A stretch of DNA of 47,439 nucleotides, taken from Streptomyces sp. 8K308 (lineage in GTDB: Bacteria > Actinomycetota > Actinomycetes > Streptomycetales > Streptomycetaceae). The stretch is taken from NCBI RefSeq assembly GCF_004348315.1, contig NZ_SMKC01000012.1:1-47439 (forward strand), given 5' to 3'. The notes beneath the pieces are model-generated. The model saw nothing but the letters and a program-made list of their open reading frames with translations, was not told the DNA's origin and did no database searches. Of this stretch, positions 35,192 through 43,907 are shown in pieces. The position numbers were made by a program, and so were the translations under genes. The stretch's first letter is position 1; the number at the start of each line of letters is the position of its first letter.

Positions 35192-36483
35192 CGGCCCCGG
35201 TGCGCGACGCCGCGGTCGTGACGCTGCCGCCGCTCATCCCCTGGCCGCGGCGGATACTCAAACACCCCCGGCTGATGCACTACAACCGGCTGGTCGCGCT
35301 GGTCTGGGCGGTCAACCTGGCGGCGCTCGGCCTCGGGCTCGCGGACGGCGACGGCCTCTCGGCCCGTTCGCTCTCCTACGCGGCGCTGGCCAACCTCACG
35401 CTCGGCGTGGTGGTGCGCCAGCAGTACGTCATCAACGCGCTGTTCAGGATCGCCACCAGCGCCCCGGTGACCTGGCCGCTCAGGATCCGCTGGACGCTGG
35501 CGAAGGTCTACCACTTCGGCGGGCTGCACGTCGGCGGCGCCACGGCCGGCACCGCCTGGTTCCTCGCCCTGCTGCCGGTCCTGGTGATCGACGGGGCGCC
35601 GGCGGCCACCGTGGCGGTGTCGATCGCGCTCAGCGCGCTGCTCGTGCTGCTGGTGGCCACCGCGCTGCCGCCGTTCCGCTCCCGCCACCACGACCGCTTC
35701 GAACTGATCCACCGCTTCGGCGGCTGGGGCGTGCTGCTGCTGTTCTGGGCACAGACCGCGCTGGTCCTGCGGGAGCGCGGCGGATCGCCGCTCGCGGCGC
35801 CGGAACTCTGGGCGCTGGCGCTGGTCACGGCGAGCGTGGCGCTGCCCTGGCTGCGGCTGCGCCGGGTGCCGGTGGCGATCGAGCGGCCCTCGAACCACGT
35901 GGTGCTGGCCCGCTTCGACCACGGCGTGACGCCGTTCGCCGGCTCGTCGACGACGATCAGCCGCCGCCCACTGTTCGAGTGGCACTCGTTCGCCAACGTG
36001 CCGTCGCCCGGCCGCAGCGGTTTCCGGCTGACCATCTCCCGGGCCGGTGACTGGACCGGCTCCTTCATCGACGACCGGCCCGACCGCGTCTGGGTGAAGG
36101 GCATCACCACGGCCGGGGTCGCCAACATCGAGACGCTGTTCACCCGGGTCGTCTACGTGGCCACCGGCAGCGGCATCGGGCCCTGCCTGCCGCACCTGCT
36201 GGCCCGCGAGGTGCCGTCGCTGCTCGTCTGGGCCACCCGCACCCCCCGGCTGACCTACGGCGACGCGCTGGTGGACGAGATCCTGGCCGTCCAGCCGGAG
36301 GCCCGCGTCTGGGACACCACCGAGCGCGGCAAGCCCGACATGGTGGCCCTGGCCTACGCCGCCTACCGCGACTTCGGCGCCGAGGCGGTCATCTGCATCT
36401 CCAACAAGAGCCTCACCTGGCGCGTCGTGCACGGCCTGGAGCGACGCGGCATCCCGGCCTACGGCGCGATCTGGGACTCCTGA
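35188..36483 (+). CDS. Six-helix membrane flavoprotein with ferredoxin-reductase-like domain (TmpA/NOX-like)
   Basis: A 431-aa protein. Residues about 25-230 form six hydrophobic helices, with histidines in [12 protein letters not shown] (helix 3) and [12 protein letters not shown] (before helix 5) that might ligate haem. The cytoplasmic C-terminal half has the FAD-binding arrangement of NADPH oxidases and ferric reductases: [10 protein letters not shown] (about 264, like HPFT-x-S), then [12 protein letters not shown] (about 284, like R-x-x-GDWT). The nicotinamide segment [17 protein letters not shown] is near 324. It resembles the fungal TmpA-type putative flavoproteins from memory, which are sometimes fused to AMP-binding domains. 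It should move electrons from NAD(P)H across or into the membrane. Start GTG 35188 overlaps the adenylation gene. Confidence 0.75.
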   Translation: MTAPVRDAAVVTLPPLIPWPRRILKHPRLMHYNRLVALVWAVNLAALGLGLADGDGLSARSLSYAALANLTLGVVVRQQYVINALFRIATSAPVTWPLRIRWTLAKVYHFGGLHVGGATAGTAWFLALLPVLVIDGAPAATVAVSIALSALLVLLVATALPPFRSRHHDRFELIHRFGGWGVLLLFWAQTALVLRERGGSPLAAPELWALALVTASVALPWLRLRRVPVAIERPSNHVVLARFDHGVTPFAGSSTTISRRPLFEWHSFANVPSPGRSGFRLTISRAGDWTGSFIDDRPDRVWVKGITTAGVANIETLFTRVVYVATGSGIGPCLPHLLAREVPSLLVWATRTPRLTYGDALVDEILAVQPEARVWDTTERGKPDMVALAYAAYRDFGAEAVICISNKSLTWRVVHGLERRGIPAYGAIWDS

Positions 36484-36509
36484 CCCGCACCCCCACGGAG
36501 GTAACCCTC

Positions 36510-37283
36510 ATGCACCTCAACCACCTGAAGGTGGAACGGGACGAGCGCGTCGTCACCGTCCGCCTGCACCGCCCCGCCGTGCTCAACGCGCTCAACAGCG
36601 AGCTGATGAACGAACTCACCACCCTGCTCACCTCGTTGGACGACGACCCGGACGTCGGCTGCTTCCTGGTCACCGGCTCGGAACGCGCCTTCGCGGCCGG
36701 CGCCGACATCCGGGAGATGGCCGAGCGCACCGCGCCCGAGATGGCCGCCGACGACTACTTCGCCGGCTGGGAACGGCTCGGCGCGCTGCGGACCCCGAAG
36801 GTGGCGGCCGTCGCCGGCTACGCGCTGGGCGGCGGCTGTGAGCTGGCCATGCTGTGCGACACGGTGATCGCCGCCGACACGGCGGTGTTCGGGCAGCCGG
36901 AGATCAGGCTCGGCGTGATCCCCGGCATCGGCGGCACCCAGCGGCTCACCCGCCTGGTCGGCAAGGCCAAGGCGATGGACCTCATCCTCACCGGCCGCAC
37001 CATGGACGCCGTGGAGGCCGAACGCTCGGGTCTCGTCGCCCGGGTGGTGCCGGCCGACCGGCTCCAGGCCGAGGCGTTCGAGATGGCCCGCACCATCGCC
37101 GCCCACAGCCGGCCGGCGGTGCGGGCGGCCCGCGAGGCCGTCGACCGGGCGCTGGAGCTCGGGCTCGCCGAGGGCGTCCGCTACGAACGCCGGGTGTTCC
37201 ACGCGCTGTTCGCCACCGAGGACCAGAAGGAGGGGATGCGGGCGTTCCTGCAGAAGCGCCCGCCCGAGTTCACCGGCCGCTGA
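36510..37283 (+). CDS. Enoyl-CoA hydratase/isomerase (crotonase family)
   Basis: A 257-aa crotonase. Both catalytic glutamates of true hydratases are present, in [15 protein letters not shown] (about 113) and [18 protein letters not shown] (about 133). The oxyanion-hole segment is [14 protein letters not shown] (about 63-77). The C-terminus KRPPEFTGR is canonical. On its own it would hydrate a 2-enoyl-CoA. Here it is the third gene, 26 bp after the membrane flavoprotein, with ACGGAGGTAA upstream, so it probably acts in the same unknown pathway. A strong hairpin follows its stop. Confidence 0.92.
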   Translation: MHLNHLKVERDERVVTVRLHRPAVLNALNSELMNELTTLLTSLDDDPDVGCFLVTGSERAFAAGADIREMAERTAPEMAADDYFAGWERLGALRTPKVAAVAGYALGGGCELAMLCDTVIAADTAVFGQPEIRLGVIPGIGGTQRLTRLVGKAKAMDLILTGRTMDAVEAERSGLVARVVPADRLQAEAFEMARTIAAHSRPAVRAAREAVDRALELGLAEGVRYERRVFHALFATEDQKEGMRAFLQKRPPEFTGR

Positions 37284-37288
37284 GCGGC

Positions 37289-37324
37289 CCGCCGGCCGGG
37301 CGCCGAGGGGCGCCCGGCCGGCGG
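37289..37324. terminator. Bidirectional terminator between crotonase and ABC permease genes
   Basis: A perfect 16-bp stem, 37289-37304 with 37309-37324, and loop GAGG, in the 42-bp space between two convergent operons. No U-tract. Confidence 0.8.
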
Positions 37325-37325
37325 C

Positions 37326-38186
37326 TCAGCCCTTGAGCCCGGTGAGCGTGATGCCCTCCAGGATCTGCCGCTGGGCCAGGAAGAACATCGCGATGACGGG
37401 GGCGATGACCACCGTTGAGGCGGCCATCAGATAGCCCCACTGCGCGGTGTAGACGCCCTGGAAGGCGGCCAGGCCGAGGGCGAGGGTGTAGCGGTTGCTG
37501 TCGGCCAGGTAGATCAGCGGGTTGAGGAAGTCGTTCCACACCCCGATGAAGGTGAACACGCCGACCACGATCAGCACCGGCTTGGACAGCGGCAGCACGA
37601 TCCGCCAGAAGACGGTCAGCGGTCGTGCCCCGTCCATGTAGGCGGCGTCGTCCAGCTCGCGCGGGATGGAGAGGAAGAACTGCCGCATCAGGAAGATCGA
37701 ACCGATCTGGCCGGCGCCGAGCCAGGCGGGCAGGGTGAGCGGCACATAGGTGTTGACCAGGCCGAGTTGCTGCCAGCCGATGAAGGTCGGCACCAGGGTC
37801 ACCGTGTAGGGCAGCATGAGGCCGCTGAGCAGCACGGCGAACACCACGTTCCGGCCGCGCCAGCGCAGCCGCGCGAAGGTGAACGCCGACAGCGCGCCGA
37901 CCAGCAGCACCCCGGGCACCACCACGGCCTCGATGGTGAGGGTGTTGAGGAAGTAGCGGCCGAAGGGGCGGGCCGTGAGGGCGCCGGTGAAGTTACCCCA
38001 GGCGAAGGGGTCTGGCAGCCACTCGGGCGGGGCGGTGAAGATCTGCCCGTCCTCCATCAGCGCGCTGCGCACCAGCCAGACGAAGGGGAAGAGGGTCACC
38101 AGGGCCCCGCCACACAGTACGGCGTACAGCAGGGCGCGGGCCGCCGGCCGGCGCCGCCGGCGCGTCGACACGGTCGTCGTGGTCAT
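37326..38186 (-). CDS. Carbohydrate ABC transporter permease (MalG-type)
   Basis: A 286-aa inner-membrane permease with about six helices. The EAA loop is ELDDAAYMDGARPLTVFWRIVLPLSKP (about 187-213), with the conserved Gly, which docks to the ATPase. The start RRRRPAARALLYAVLCGGAL and the final EGITLTGLKG are typical of MalG-like subunits. The ATG overlaps the stop of the MalF-type permease by four bases (38183-38186). It is the last gene of the minus-strand sugar operon. No ATP-binding subunit is encoded in the window; actinomycetes commonly use a shared MsiK-type ATPase. Confidence 0.92.
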   Translation of the reverse strand: MTTTTVSTRRRRRPAARALLYAVLCGGALVTLFPFVWLVRSALMEDGQIFTAPPEWLPDPFAWGNFTGALTARPFGRYFLNTLTIEAVVVPGVLLVGALSAFTFARLRWRGRNVVFAVLLSGLMLPYTVTLVPTFIGWQQLGLVNTYVPLTLPAWLGAGQIGSIFLMRQFFLSIPRELDDAAYMDGARPLTVFWRIVLPLSKPVLIVVGVFTFIGVWNDFLNPLIYLADSNRYTLALGLAAFQGVYTAQWGYLMAASTVVIAPVIAMFFLAQRQILEGITLTGLKG

Positions 38187-39094
38187 CGGCCGTCTCCCGT
38201 CTCGTAGTAGACCCAGCGGCGGGCCGAGCGGAACACCAGCGAGGTGGCCACCACCACCAGCAGGAACAGCACCCAGGCGAGGGCGCTCGCGTAGCCGAGG
38301 CGGCCCTCGGTGAAGGCGGTGCGGTAGAGGTAGAAGTTGTAGAAGAGGGTGGCGTTGTCCGGGCCGCCGGAGGTCATCACATAGGCCTCGTTGAAGACCT
38401 GGAAGGTGGCGATCAGGCTCATCACGAGGTTGTAGAAGATGGTCGGGGTCATCATCGGCAGCGTGACGAAGCGGAACCTGGCCCAGGCGCCGCCGCCGTC
38501 AACCTCGATGGCCTCGTGGAGGTGGCGCGGCACGCCCTGGAGGCCGGCCAGGAAGATGACGGCCGCGTTGCCGAAGCCCCAGGCGGACATGATGGCCAGC
38601 GATGGCACGGCGGATGACGAATCGTAGATCCACTGTCCGGTGGGGAGCCCCGCGCCGCGCAGCAGCTGGTTGAGCAGGCCGAAGTCGGGGTTGTAGATCC
38701 AGGTCCACAGCACGGCGCTGGCGACGCTCGGCACCAGCACGGGCAGGTAGTACAGCACGCGGAACACGCCACGGCCACGGACGTCGCGGTTGAGGAGCAG
38801 CGCCACGACGAAGCCCACGGCCAGGCCGAGCGGCACGGCGAGCAGGGTGTAGTAGAGGGTGACGCGCAGCGACTTCCAGAAGAGGTCGTCGTCGCCGAAC
38901 ATCACCCGGTAGTTGTCGAGACCGACCCAGTTGGTCTTGCCGCCGATGGTCCAGTCGGTGAGGGAGACGACGAACGAGGCGAGCATCGGGCCGGCCGTGA
39001 ACAGCAGGAAGCCGACGATCGCGGGGAGCGCCAGGGCCACGCCCCAGCGCTGTTCCATGCGGGCGAGCCCGCCCCTGGCGGTGGTCGCGGCCAT
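38183..39094 (-). CDS. Carbohydrate ABC transporter permease (MalF-type)
   Basis: A 303-aa permease. It starts MAATTARGGLARMEQRWGVALALPAIVGF and has six helices. The EAA loop is LHEAIEVDGGGAWARFRFVTLPMMTP. ATG 39094 is chosen because it overlaps the stop of the binding-protein gene (TGATG), a sign of coupled translation; the open frame upstream of it has no similarity. It forms the channel with the MalG-type subunit encoded downstream. Confidence 0.9.
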   Translation of the reverse strand: MAATTARGGLARMEQRWGVALALPAIVGFLLFTAGPMLASFVVSLTDWTIGGKTNWVGLDNYRVMFGDDDLFWKSLRVTLYYTLLAVPLGLAVGFVVALLLNRDVRGRGVFRVLYYLPVLVPSVASAVLWTWIYNPDFGLLNQLLRGAGLPTGQWIYDSSSAVPSLAIMSAWGFGNAAVIFLAGLQGVPRHLHEAIEVDGGGAWARFRFVTLPMMTPTIFYNLVMSLIATFQVFNEAYVMTSGGPDNATLFYNFYLYRTAFTEGRLGYASALAWVLFLLVVVATSLVFRSARRWVYYETGDGR

Positions 39095-40533
39095 CACGCC
39101 TCCCTCCGCACGTCCGGGTAGACCCCCTGGAGGTAGGGAGTGACGCGCTCGGTGACGGCGCGCAGGTGGCGGGCTATCTCGTCCCTGCCGCGCACGTGGC
39201 CGAGCCAGATCGGGTCGAGCGCGGGGTCGAGCCGGGAGAACACCTGGGCGCTCTCCCTGATCCGGTAGGTGGGCTCCTGCACGGCGTGGTTGAGGAGTGG
39301 CTCGACGACGCTGTCCACGAAGTTGGGCGGGTGGATGTCGGTGTCGCTCCACAGCGCGAGGAGGTCGGGGTCGGTGTAGTAGCGGCGTTGCAGCGGCATC
39401 CACAGGCCCTGGGCGTAGAGCGGGCAGAGCTCGGGGTCGGCCATCTGCAGGTAGAACTCGACGGCCTGCTCCTGGTGGCGGCCGCGCCGGAAGACGCCGG
39501 TGGCGCCCGAGGTGATGGTGGTCAGCGGCTCGTCGCCGAAGCGGGGCATGACGCCCACGCCGTAGGGGAAGTCGGCGGCGGATAGGTCGAGCAGGTTCCA
39601 GTAGCCGTCGATGGCCATGGCGACCCGGCCCGAGCGGAGCATCAGCGAGAGCCCCGAGTTGAAGGAGGCCAGCTCGGTGGGGCTCGGCGCGACCCGGTGC
39701 TCGTAGATCAGGTCGGAGACGGCGGTGAAGACCTCGACGGCGGCGGCCGAGTCGACCACGCAGCGAGTGCCTGCCTCGTCGAAGAGGTCCGCGCCGTTGC
39801 CGCGCAGCAGGGCGTAGAGCGGCACGGACGACCAGGTCGGCGCGAGGGTGCCGAACTGCCGCACCTGGTCCGGGTCGAAGCCGGGCTCGGTGGGACGGCG
39901 GCCCTCGTGGTCGAGGGTGAGGCGCTCGGCGGTGGCCACGAACTCGTCCCAGGTCCAGGCGTCCGGGGAGCGACTCGGTGGCGCCGGCAGGCCGGCGGCG
40001 TCGAACAGCTCGGTGTTGTACCAGATGCTCATGACCTCGATGGCCGTCTGGAAGACGGCTGCCTCATCGTTCCAGTAGTGCACGGCCTCCGGCAGGAAGT
40101 CGTCGAGCTGCGGGAAGCGGTCTCGGTGGTCGAGCATGTTGACCAGCAGCCCACCCTCCCCCAGGCGCATGGACATGCCCATCTGGAGGTAGGCGATGTC
40201 GGGCTCCTGGCGGGCGGCGATCAGGGTGTTCATCTTGGTCTGGTAGCTGAAGTGGCTGACCAGTTCCGGATCCACCTCGCGGCCACCTGGCTGGCGGGAG
40301 AAGTTCTCGCTGACGGCTCGGACGCCTGCCTCCTCCTGGATCGACCCCCAGAACATGAAGGTCAGCGTGTCGGAGCGGTCGGCCGGCAGAAAGCCGCAGG
40401 AGGCCAGCGGCGCGGCCAGGGCCGCGCCGCCCAGGCCGCGCAGGAGCGCGCGGCGGCTGGGCGGCCCGGCGGATGGACCGGTCTTCCGTGGTCGGGTGGT
40501 CGGGATCGTCGGCACGGGCACCTCGCGGGTCAT
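39094..40533 (-). CDS. Sugar-binding lipoprotein of the ABC importer (Tat-type signal)
   Basis: A 479-aa extracellular solute-binding protein (family 1). The N-terminus has a twin-arginine motif (SRRALLRGLGG, about residues 27-37), a hydrophobic stretch and a lipobox LASC, so it should be exported folded and anchored by lipid at Cys about 46. The mature part begins TLTFMFWGSIQEEAGV, the usual first beta strand. It captures an oligosaccharide or pentoside outside the membrane. It lies between GH127 and the permease genes, 39 bp after the former. No clear Shine-Dalgarno precedes ATG 40533, so it may be translated by coupling. Confidence 0.9.
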   Translation of the reverse strand: MTREVPVPTIPTTRPRKTGPSAGPPSRRALLRGLGGAALAAPLASCGFLPADRSDTLTFMFWGSIQEEAGVRAVSENFSRQPGGREVDPELVSHFSYQTKMNTLIAARQEPDIAYLQMGMSMRLGEGGLLVNMLDHRDRFPQLDDFLPEAVHYWNDEAAVFQTAIEVMSIWYNTELFDAAGLPAPPSRSPDAWTWDEFVATAERLTLDHEGRRPTEPGFDPDQVRQFGTLAPTWSSVPLYALLRGNGADLFDEAGTRCVVDSAAAVEVFTAVSDLIYEHRVAPSPTELASFNSGLSLMLRSGRVAMAIDGYWNLLDLSAADFPYGVGVMPRFGDEPLTTITSGATGVFRRGRHQEQAVEFYLQMADPELCPLYAQGLWMPLQRRYYTDPDLLALWSDTDIHPPNFVDSVVEPLLNHAVQEPTYRIRESAQVFSRLDPALDPIWLGHVRGRDEIARHLRAVTERVTPYLQGVYPDVRREA

Positions 40534-40572
40534 GGGGCGTTGTCGGGCGGGCCGCCCGCGCCGCGCCGCCGG

Positions 40573-42594
40573 CTATCCGGCGGTGGGCAGGAAGACGCGC
40601 ATGGCGCGGTTGTCGCGGTTGGCCCAGGCGTAGTAGGGGATGGCGGTGAGGGTGAGGGGATCGCCGGCCGGTGCCGGGGTGCCGGCAGTGGCGGAGCGGT
40701 AGGGCCACCAGGGCGCGGACGCGGTGGCGTCCGGGCGTGGGCGGCGGTGGGCGGTGGCGGTCACGACCGTGACGCCGCCGAGGAGTTCGGGTCGGTCGAC
40801 GGTGGAGAGGCCGGCGGTGAGGTCGACGGCCAGGTCATCGAGGCCGCTGCCGTCCGGCAGCGCGGGCTGGTCGTGGGCCTCGACGCAGTAGACGAGGGGG
40901 CCACGCTCAATGGCGGCGCAGCCGCGGACGGCGTCCACCCGGGGATCGGCCAGGGTGAACCTGGGTGTCAGGTCGAGGTCGATTACGACGGTGTCGCCCT
41001 CGGCCCAGGGCCGGTCGAGGCGCAGCCAGCCGTCCGCGAACTCGGCGACGCCGTCGGCGGGTTCCGTGCCGTTCACGGTGATGGGCCAGGCGTCGGCCGA
41101 CCAGTGCGGGACGCGCAAAGCCATGGTCCAGGGGGCCTCGCCCGTGGCGGTGACGGTGAGGGCGATCCGGCCGTGCCTGGGGTAGTCGGTCTCCACGCGC
41201 AGCGCGACCTGGCCGCCGGTCAGCGGGGCGGAAACGGTGCCCTCGGCGTACTGGTGGACCTGGAGCGCGGTGCCGTCGGCCGAGGCGGTGGCCAGGTAGT
41301 GGGGCAGCGAGGCGAGCAGCCGCATCAGGTTGGGCGGGCAGCAGGCGCAGCGGAACCAGGGCACCCGGCGAGGCTTGTCGCCCTCCTGGTCGGCGTGGCC
41401 GTCGCGGACGTGCAGCGGGTTGTCGTAGAGGTAGCGGTCGCCGGAGAGCGAGACGCCGCACAACACGCCGTTGTAGAGGGTGCGTTCGATCAGGTCGGAG
41501 TACTTGGCCTCGCCGGTGAGCAGCGCGAGCCGCCAGCTGAACTGCACGGAGGCGATGGCGGCGCAGGTCTCGCAGTAGGAGCGGTCGGCGGGCAGTTCGT
41601 AGGGCTGTCCGAACGCCTCGTCGGTGTGGTGCGCGCCGACGCCGCCGGTGATGTAGGTCTGCCGGGCGGCCATCTCGGCCCACAGCCGCTCGACGGCGGC
41701 CCGGAGTTCGGCGTCGCCGGTCTCGGTGGCCACGTCGGCGGCGCCGGCCAGCAGGTAGAGCTGGCGGACGGCGTGTCCGGTGACGGCGGCGGCCTCGCGC
41801 ACCGGCACGTGGTCCTGGAAGTAGCCGGGGCGGTCGAACCCCTTGTCGCCGGTCAGGCCGAGGGCGCCGCCGTGCCGGTCGACGAAGTAGCCGGCCAGCT
41901 CGGCGTAGCGTGGTTCGCCGGTCTCCCGGGCGAGTTCGACCAGGGCGGTCTCGATCTCCGGGTGGCCGTCGACGCTGTCGTGCGGCCGGCCGGAACCCTC
42001 GGGGCCGAAGCTGTCGCCGATGTGGTCGGCGAACCGTACGGCGATGTCGAGGAGTTCACGCTCCCCGGTGACCCGGTGGTGGGCGACGGCGGCCTGGATG
42101 AGGTGGCCTGCGGTGTAGAGCTCGTGGCCCCACTTCAACTCGGTGAAGTGCGGCACCTCGGGCTTGGCCACCTGGTAGTAAGTGTTGAGGTAGCCGGAGT
42201 CCTCCTGGGCACCCGCCAGCAGCTCGGCGAACTCGCGGATGTGCTTGGTGAGTTCGTCCCGGCTTTCGGCGTCCGTCGCCGGGTCGCCGAGCTGCCAGGC
42301 GGCGGCCTCGAGCCACTTGTGGACGTCCGAGTCCTGGAAGGGGAAGGCGCCCTGGAAGCCCTCGGTGGCCCGCTCGGCGGCCAGCCGGAAGTTCTCCAGG
42401 TTGCCGGCCTCGGCGAGCCGCTCGGGCCCCTGCGGGATGCTGACCTCCGCGTTGACCCGGCGGCGTTCCGCCCAGAAGCCGGCGGTCACGGTGGCCCGCG
42501 CGGTGGCGTGCAGCGCGGCGTGCGCGGCCGGGCCCGGGCGTACCGGGCCCCCAGGGAGGGGTGCTGGGGTCTTGGCGGACTGGGCGGCTGTCAT
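40573..42594 (-). CDS. GH127 beta-L-arabinofuranosidase (DUF1680)
   Basis: A 673-aa glycoside hydrolase. It shows the (alpha/alpha)6 barrel start (TAGFWAERRR), AFPFQDSDVHKWLEAAAW and the zinc/nucleophile cysteine positions: SYCETCAA (about 338-344) and FRCACCPPN (about 413-420). In Bifidobacterium HypBA1 the matching cysteines bind zinc and one acts as nucleophile. No signal peptide is visible, so imported L-arabinose-containing sugars are probably cut inside the cell. It is the first gene of the four-gene operon, with a sigma-70-like promoter and LacI operator upstream. The ATG is at 42594. Confidence 0.9.
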   Translation of the reverse strand: MTAAQSAKTPAPLPGGPVRPGPAAHAALHATARATVTAGFWAERRRVNAEVSIPQGPERLAEAGNLENFRLAAERATEGFQGAFPFQDSDVHKWLEAAAWQLGDPATDAESRDELTKHIREFAELLAGAQEDSGYLNTYYQVAKPEVPHFTELKWGHELYTAGHLIQAAVAHHRVTGERELLDIAVRFADHIGDSFGPEGSGRPHDSVDGHPEIETALVELARETGEPRYAELAGYFVDRHGGALGLTGDKGFDRPGYFQDHVPVREAAAVTGHAVRQLYLLAGAADVATETGDAELRAAVERLWAEMAARQTYITGGVGAHHTDEAFGQPYELPADRSYCETCAAIASVQFSWRLALLTGEAKYSDLIERTLYNGVLCGVSLSGDRYLYDNPLHVRDGHADQEGDKPRRVPWFRCACCPPNLMRLLASLPHYLATASADGTALQVHQYAEGTVSAPLTGGQVALRVETDYPRHGRIALTVTATGEAPWTMALRVPHWSADAWPITVNGTEPADGVAEFADGWLRLDRPWAEGDTVVIDLDLTPRFTLADPRVDAVRGCAAIERGPLVYCVEAHDQPALPDGSGLDDLAVDLTAGLSTVDRPELLGGVTVVTATAHRRPRPDATASAPWWPYRSATAGTPAPAGDPLTLTAIPYYAWANRDNRAMRVFLPTAG

Positions 42595-42667
42595 GCGTGA
42601 CTCCGTTTACGGGGTGGGAACTGACGTCAGTGGAGCTTGCGGGTCGCGCCGAACGCCGGGTGCGGCG

Positions 42668-42685
42668 TTGGGAAACCCTTTTCCC
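42668..42685. promoter_or_regulatory. LacI-type operator 1
   Basis: TTGGGAAACCCTTTTCCC: the palindrome GGGAAA-N4-TTTCCC with the TGGGAAA half-site common in LacI-family operators. It starts one or two bases downstream of the predicted GH127 transcription start, where a bound repressor would block RNA polymerase. Confidence 0.75.
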
Positions 42686-42693
42686 GGCCGCTG

Positions 42694-42722
42694 ACGCTAG
42701 GAGGCGGGGAGAGGACCGTCAA
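42694..42722 (-). promoter_or_regulatory. Promoter of the GH127-ABC operon
   Basis: On the minus strand TTGACG (42722-42717), a 17-bp spacer and TAGCGT (42699-42694). The predicted start is near 42687, giving a leader of about 93 nt before the GH127 ATG at 42594. Confidence 0.75.
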
Positions 42723-42838
42723 GACCTCGGACCGCGTCGTTTTCGACCACTCCTACCCCTGGTCCCATGGTCGCCGGCGTGGCATGATGACCGGCTCGGG
42801 GCGGCCGGGCCGCCTGAAGTCGAGTAGGGCCGAGAAGA

Positions 42839-42855
42839 GGCAAAGGGTTTCCCAA
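42839..42855. promoter_or_regulatory. LacI-type operator 2 over the lacI ribosome binding site
   Basis: GGCAAAGGGTTTCCCAA is the reverse complement of operator 1 with one changed arm base (the shared core is TTGGGAAACCCTTT). It covers the AAAGGG ribosome binding site and touches the ATG at 42855, so it is likely an autoregulatory site. Confidence 0.7.
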
Positions 42856-43907
42856 TGACCGTGACGCCACGCGGAGAGGCCGGGGCAAGGGCCGTCACTA
42901 TCAGCGACGTCGCCGCGCTCGCCGGGGTCTCGCCCGGCACCGCCTCCAAGGCGCTCAACGGGCGCGGCCGGCTGCGCCCCGAGACCAGGGAGCGGGTGCT
43001 CGACGCCGCCCGCAAGCTCGACTTCCGGCCCAACGCGATGGCGCAGAGCCTGCTGTCCGGGCGCAGCTTCACGGTCGGGCTGATCACCACGGACAGCGTG
43101 GGCCGGTTCAGCCTTCCGGTGCTCCTCGGCGCCGAGGACGCGCTCGGCGCCGGCCGGATGTCGGTGTTCCTGTGCGACACCCGGGGCGACCGGATCCGTG
43201 AACAGCACTATGTGCGCACCCTGTTGGAGCGCCGGATCGACGGCCTGATCGTCACCGGCCGCCGCACCGACCCGCGCCCGCCGCTCCTCCTGCCGTCCCC
43301 GGTGCCCGTGGTCTACGCGCTCGGTCCTTCGACCGACCCGGCGGACGTGTCGCTGGTCCCGGACGACGCGGGCGGCGCCCGGCTCGTCGTCGACCACCTG
43401 CTGGCCACGGGCCGGCGCCGCGTCGCCCATCTGACGGGCCCCGCCCACCACGCGGCGGCGGCCGTCAGGGCCGAGCACACGAGGCGCGCGCTGCGCGAGG
43501 CGGGGGCCGAGCTCTCGGGTGGCCGCGTCTACTTCGGCGAGTGGAGCGAGGCGTGGGGCCGGCAGGCGGCGCTGGTGGCGCTGCGCGCCGACCCCGAGGT
43601 GGACGCGCTGTTCTGCGGCAACGACCAAGTCGCCAGGGGCGCGGCGGACGCGCTGCGCGAGGCCGGGCGCCGGGTGCCGGCCGAGGTGGCGATCGCCGGC
43701 TACGACAACTGGGAGGTCATGGCCGAGGCATCCCGCCCCCCGCTCACCACCGTCGACATGAACCTCACCGAGCTGGGGCGGACGGCGGCGCTCCGCCTGA
43801 TGGACGCCATCGACGGCCGCCCGGCCAGCGGCCTCGAGGAACTGCCCTGCCGGCTGGTCGTCCGCGAGTCCACGGGCGCCCCCACGTCGGACGGGCGGCC
43901 GCGATGA
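42855..43907 (+). CDS. LacI-family transcriptional regulator of the arabinofuranoside locus
   Basis: A 350-aa repressor. The HTH is VTISDVAALAGVSPGTASKAL (residues about 14-34) followed by the hinge helix RPNAMAQSLLSGRSFTVGLI. The periplasmic-binding-like ligand domain runs through HLLATGRRRVAHLTG, ALFCGNDQVARGAADAL and IAGYDNW. Two matching operators, one at the GH127 promoter and one at its own start, show its target and autoregulation. It probably releases DNA when an arabinose-derived sugar binds. The stop overlaps the next ATG by four bases, so it is co-translated with the YesL gene. Confidence 0.92.
   Translation: MTVTPRGEAGARAVTISDVAALAGVSPGTASKALNGRGRLRPETRERVLDAARKLDFRPNAMAQSLLSGRSFTVGLITTDSVGRFSLPVLLGAEDALGAGRMSVFLCDTRGDRIREQHYVRTLLERRIDGLIVTGRRTDPRPPLLLPSPVPVVYALGPSTDPADVSLVPDDAGGARLVVDHLLATGRRRVAHLTGPAHHAAAAVRAEHTRRALREAGAELSGGRVYFGEWSEAWGRQAALVALRADPEVDALFCGNDQVARGAADALREAGRRVPAEVAIAGYDNWEVMAEASRPPLTTVDMNLTELGRTAALRLMDAIDGRPASGLEELPCRLVVRESTGAPTSDGRPR

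Noticed and set aside
33587..37283. Classical non-ribosomal peptide synthetase cluster
   Set aside because: There is one adenylation domain but no condensation, carrier or thioesterase domain nearby.
39697..42600. Plus-strand open frame of about 967 codons opposite the binding-protein and GH127 genes
   Set aside because: Low-complexity Gly/Val/Ala-rich translation without motifs. The minus-strand genes have clear families, a promoter and an operator.
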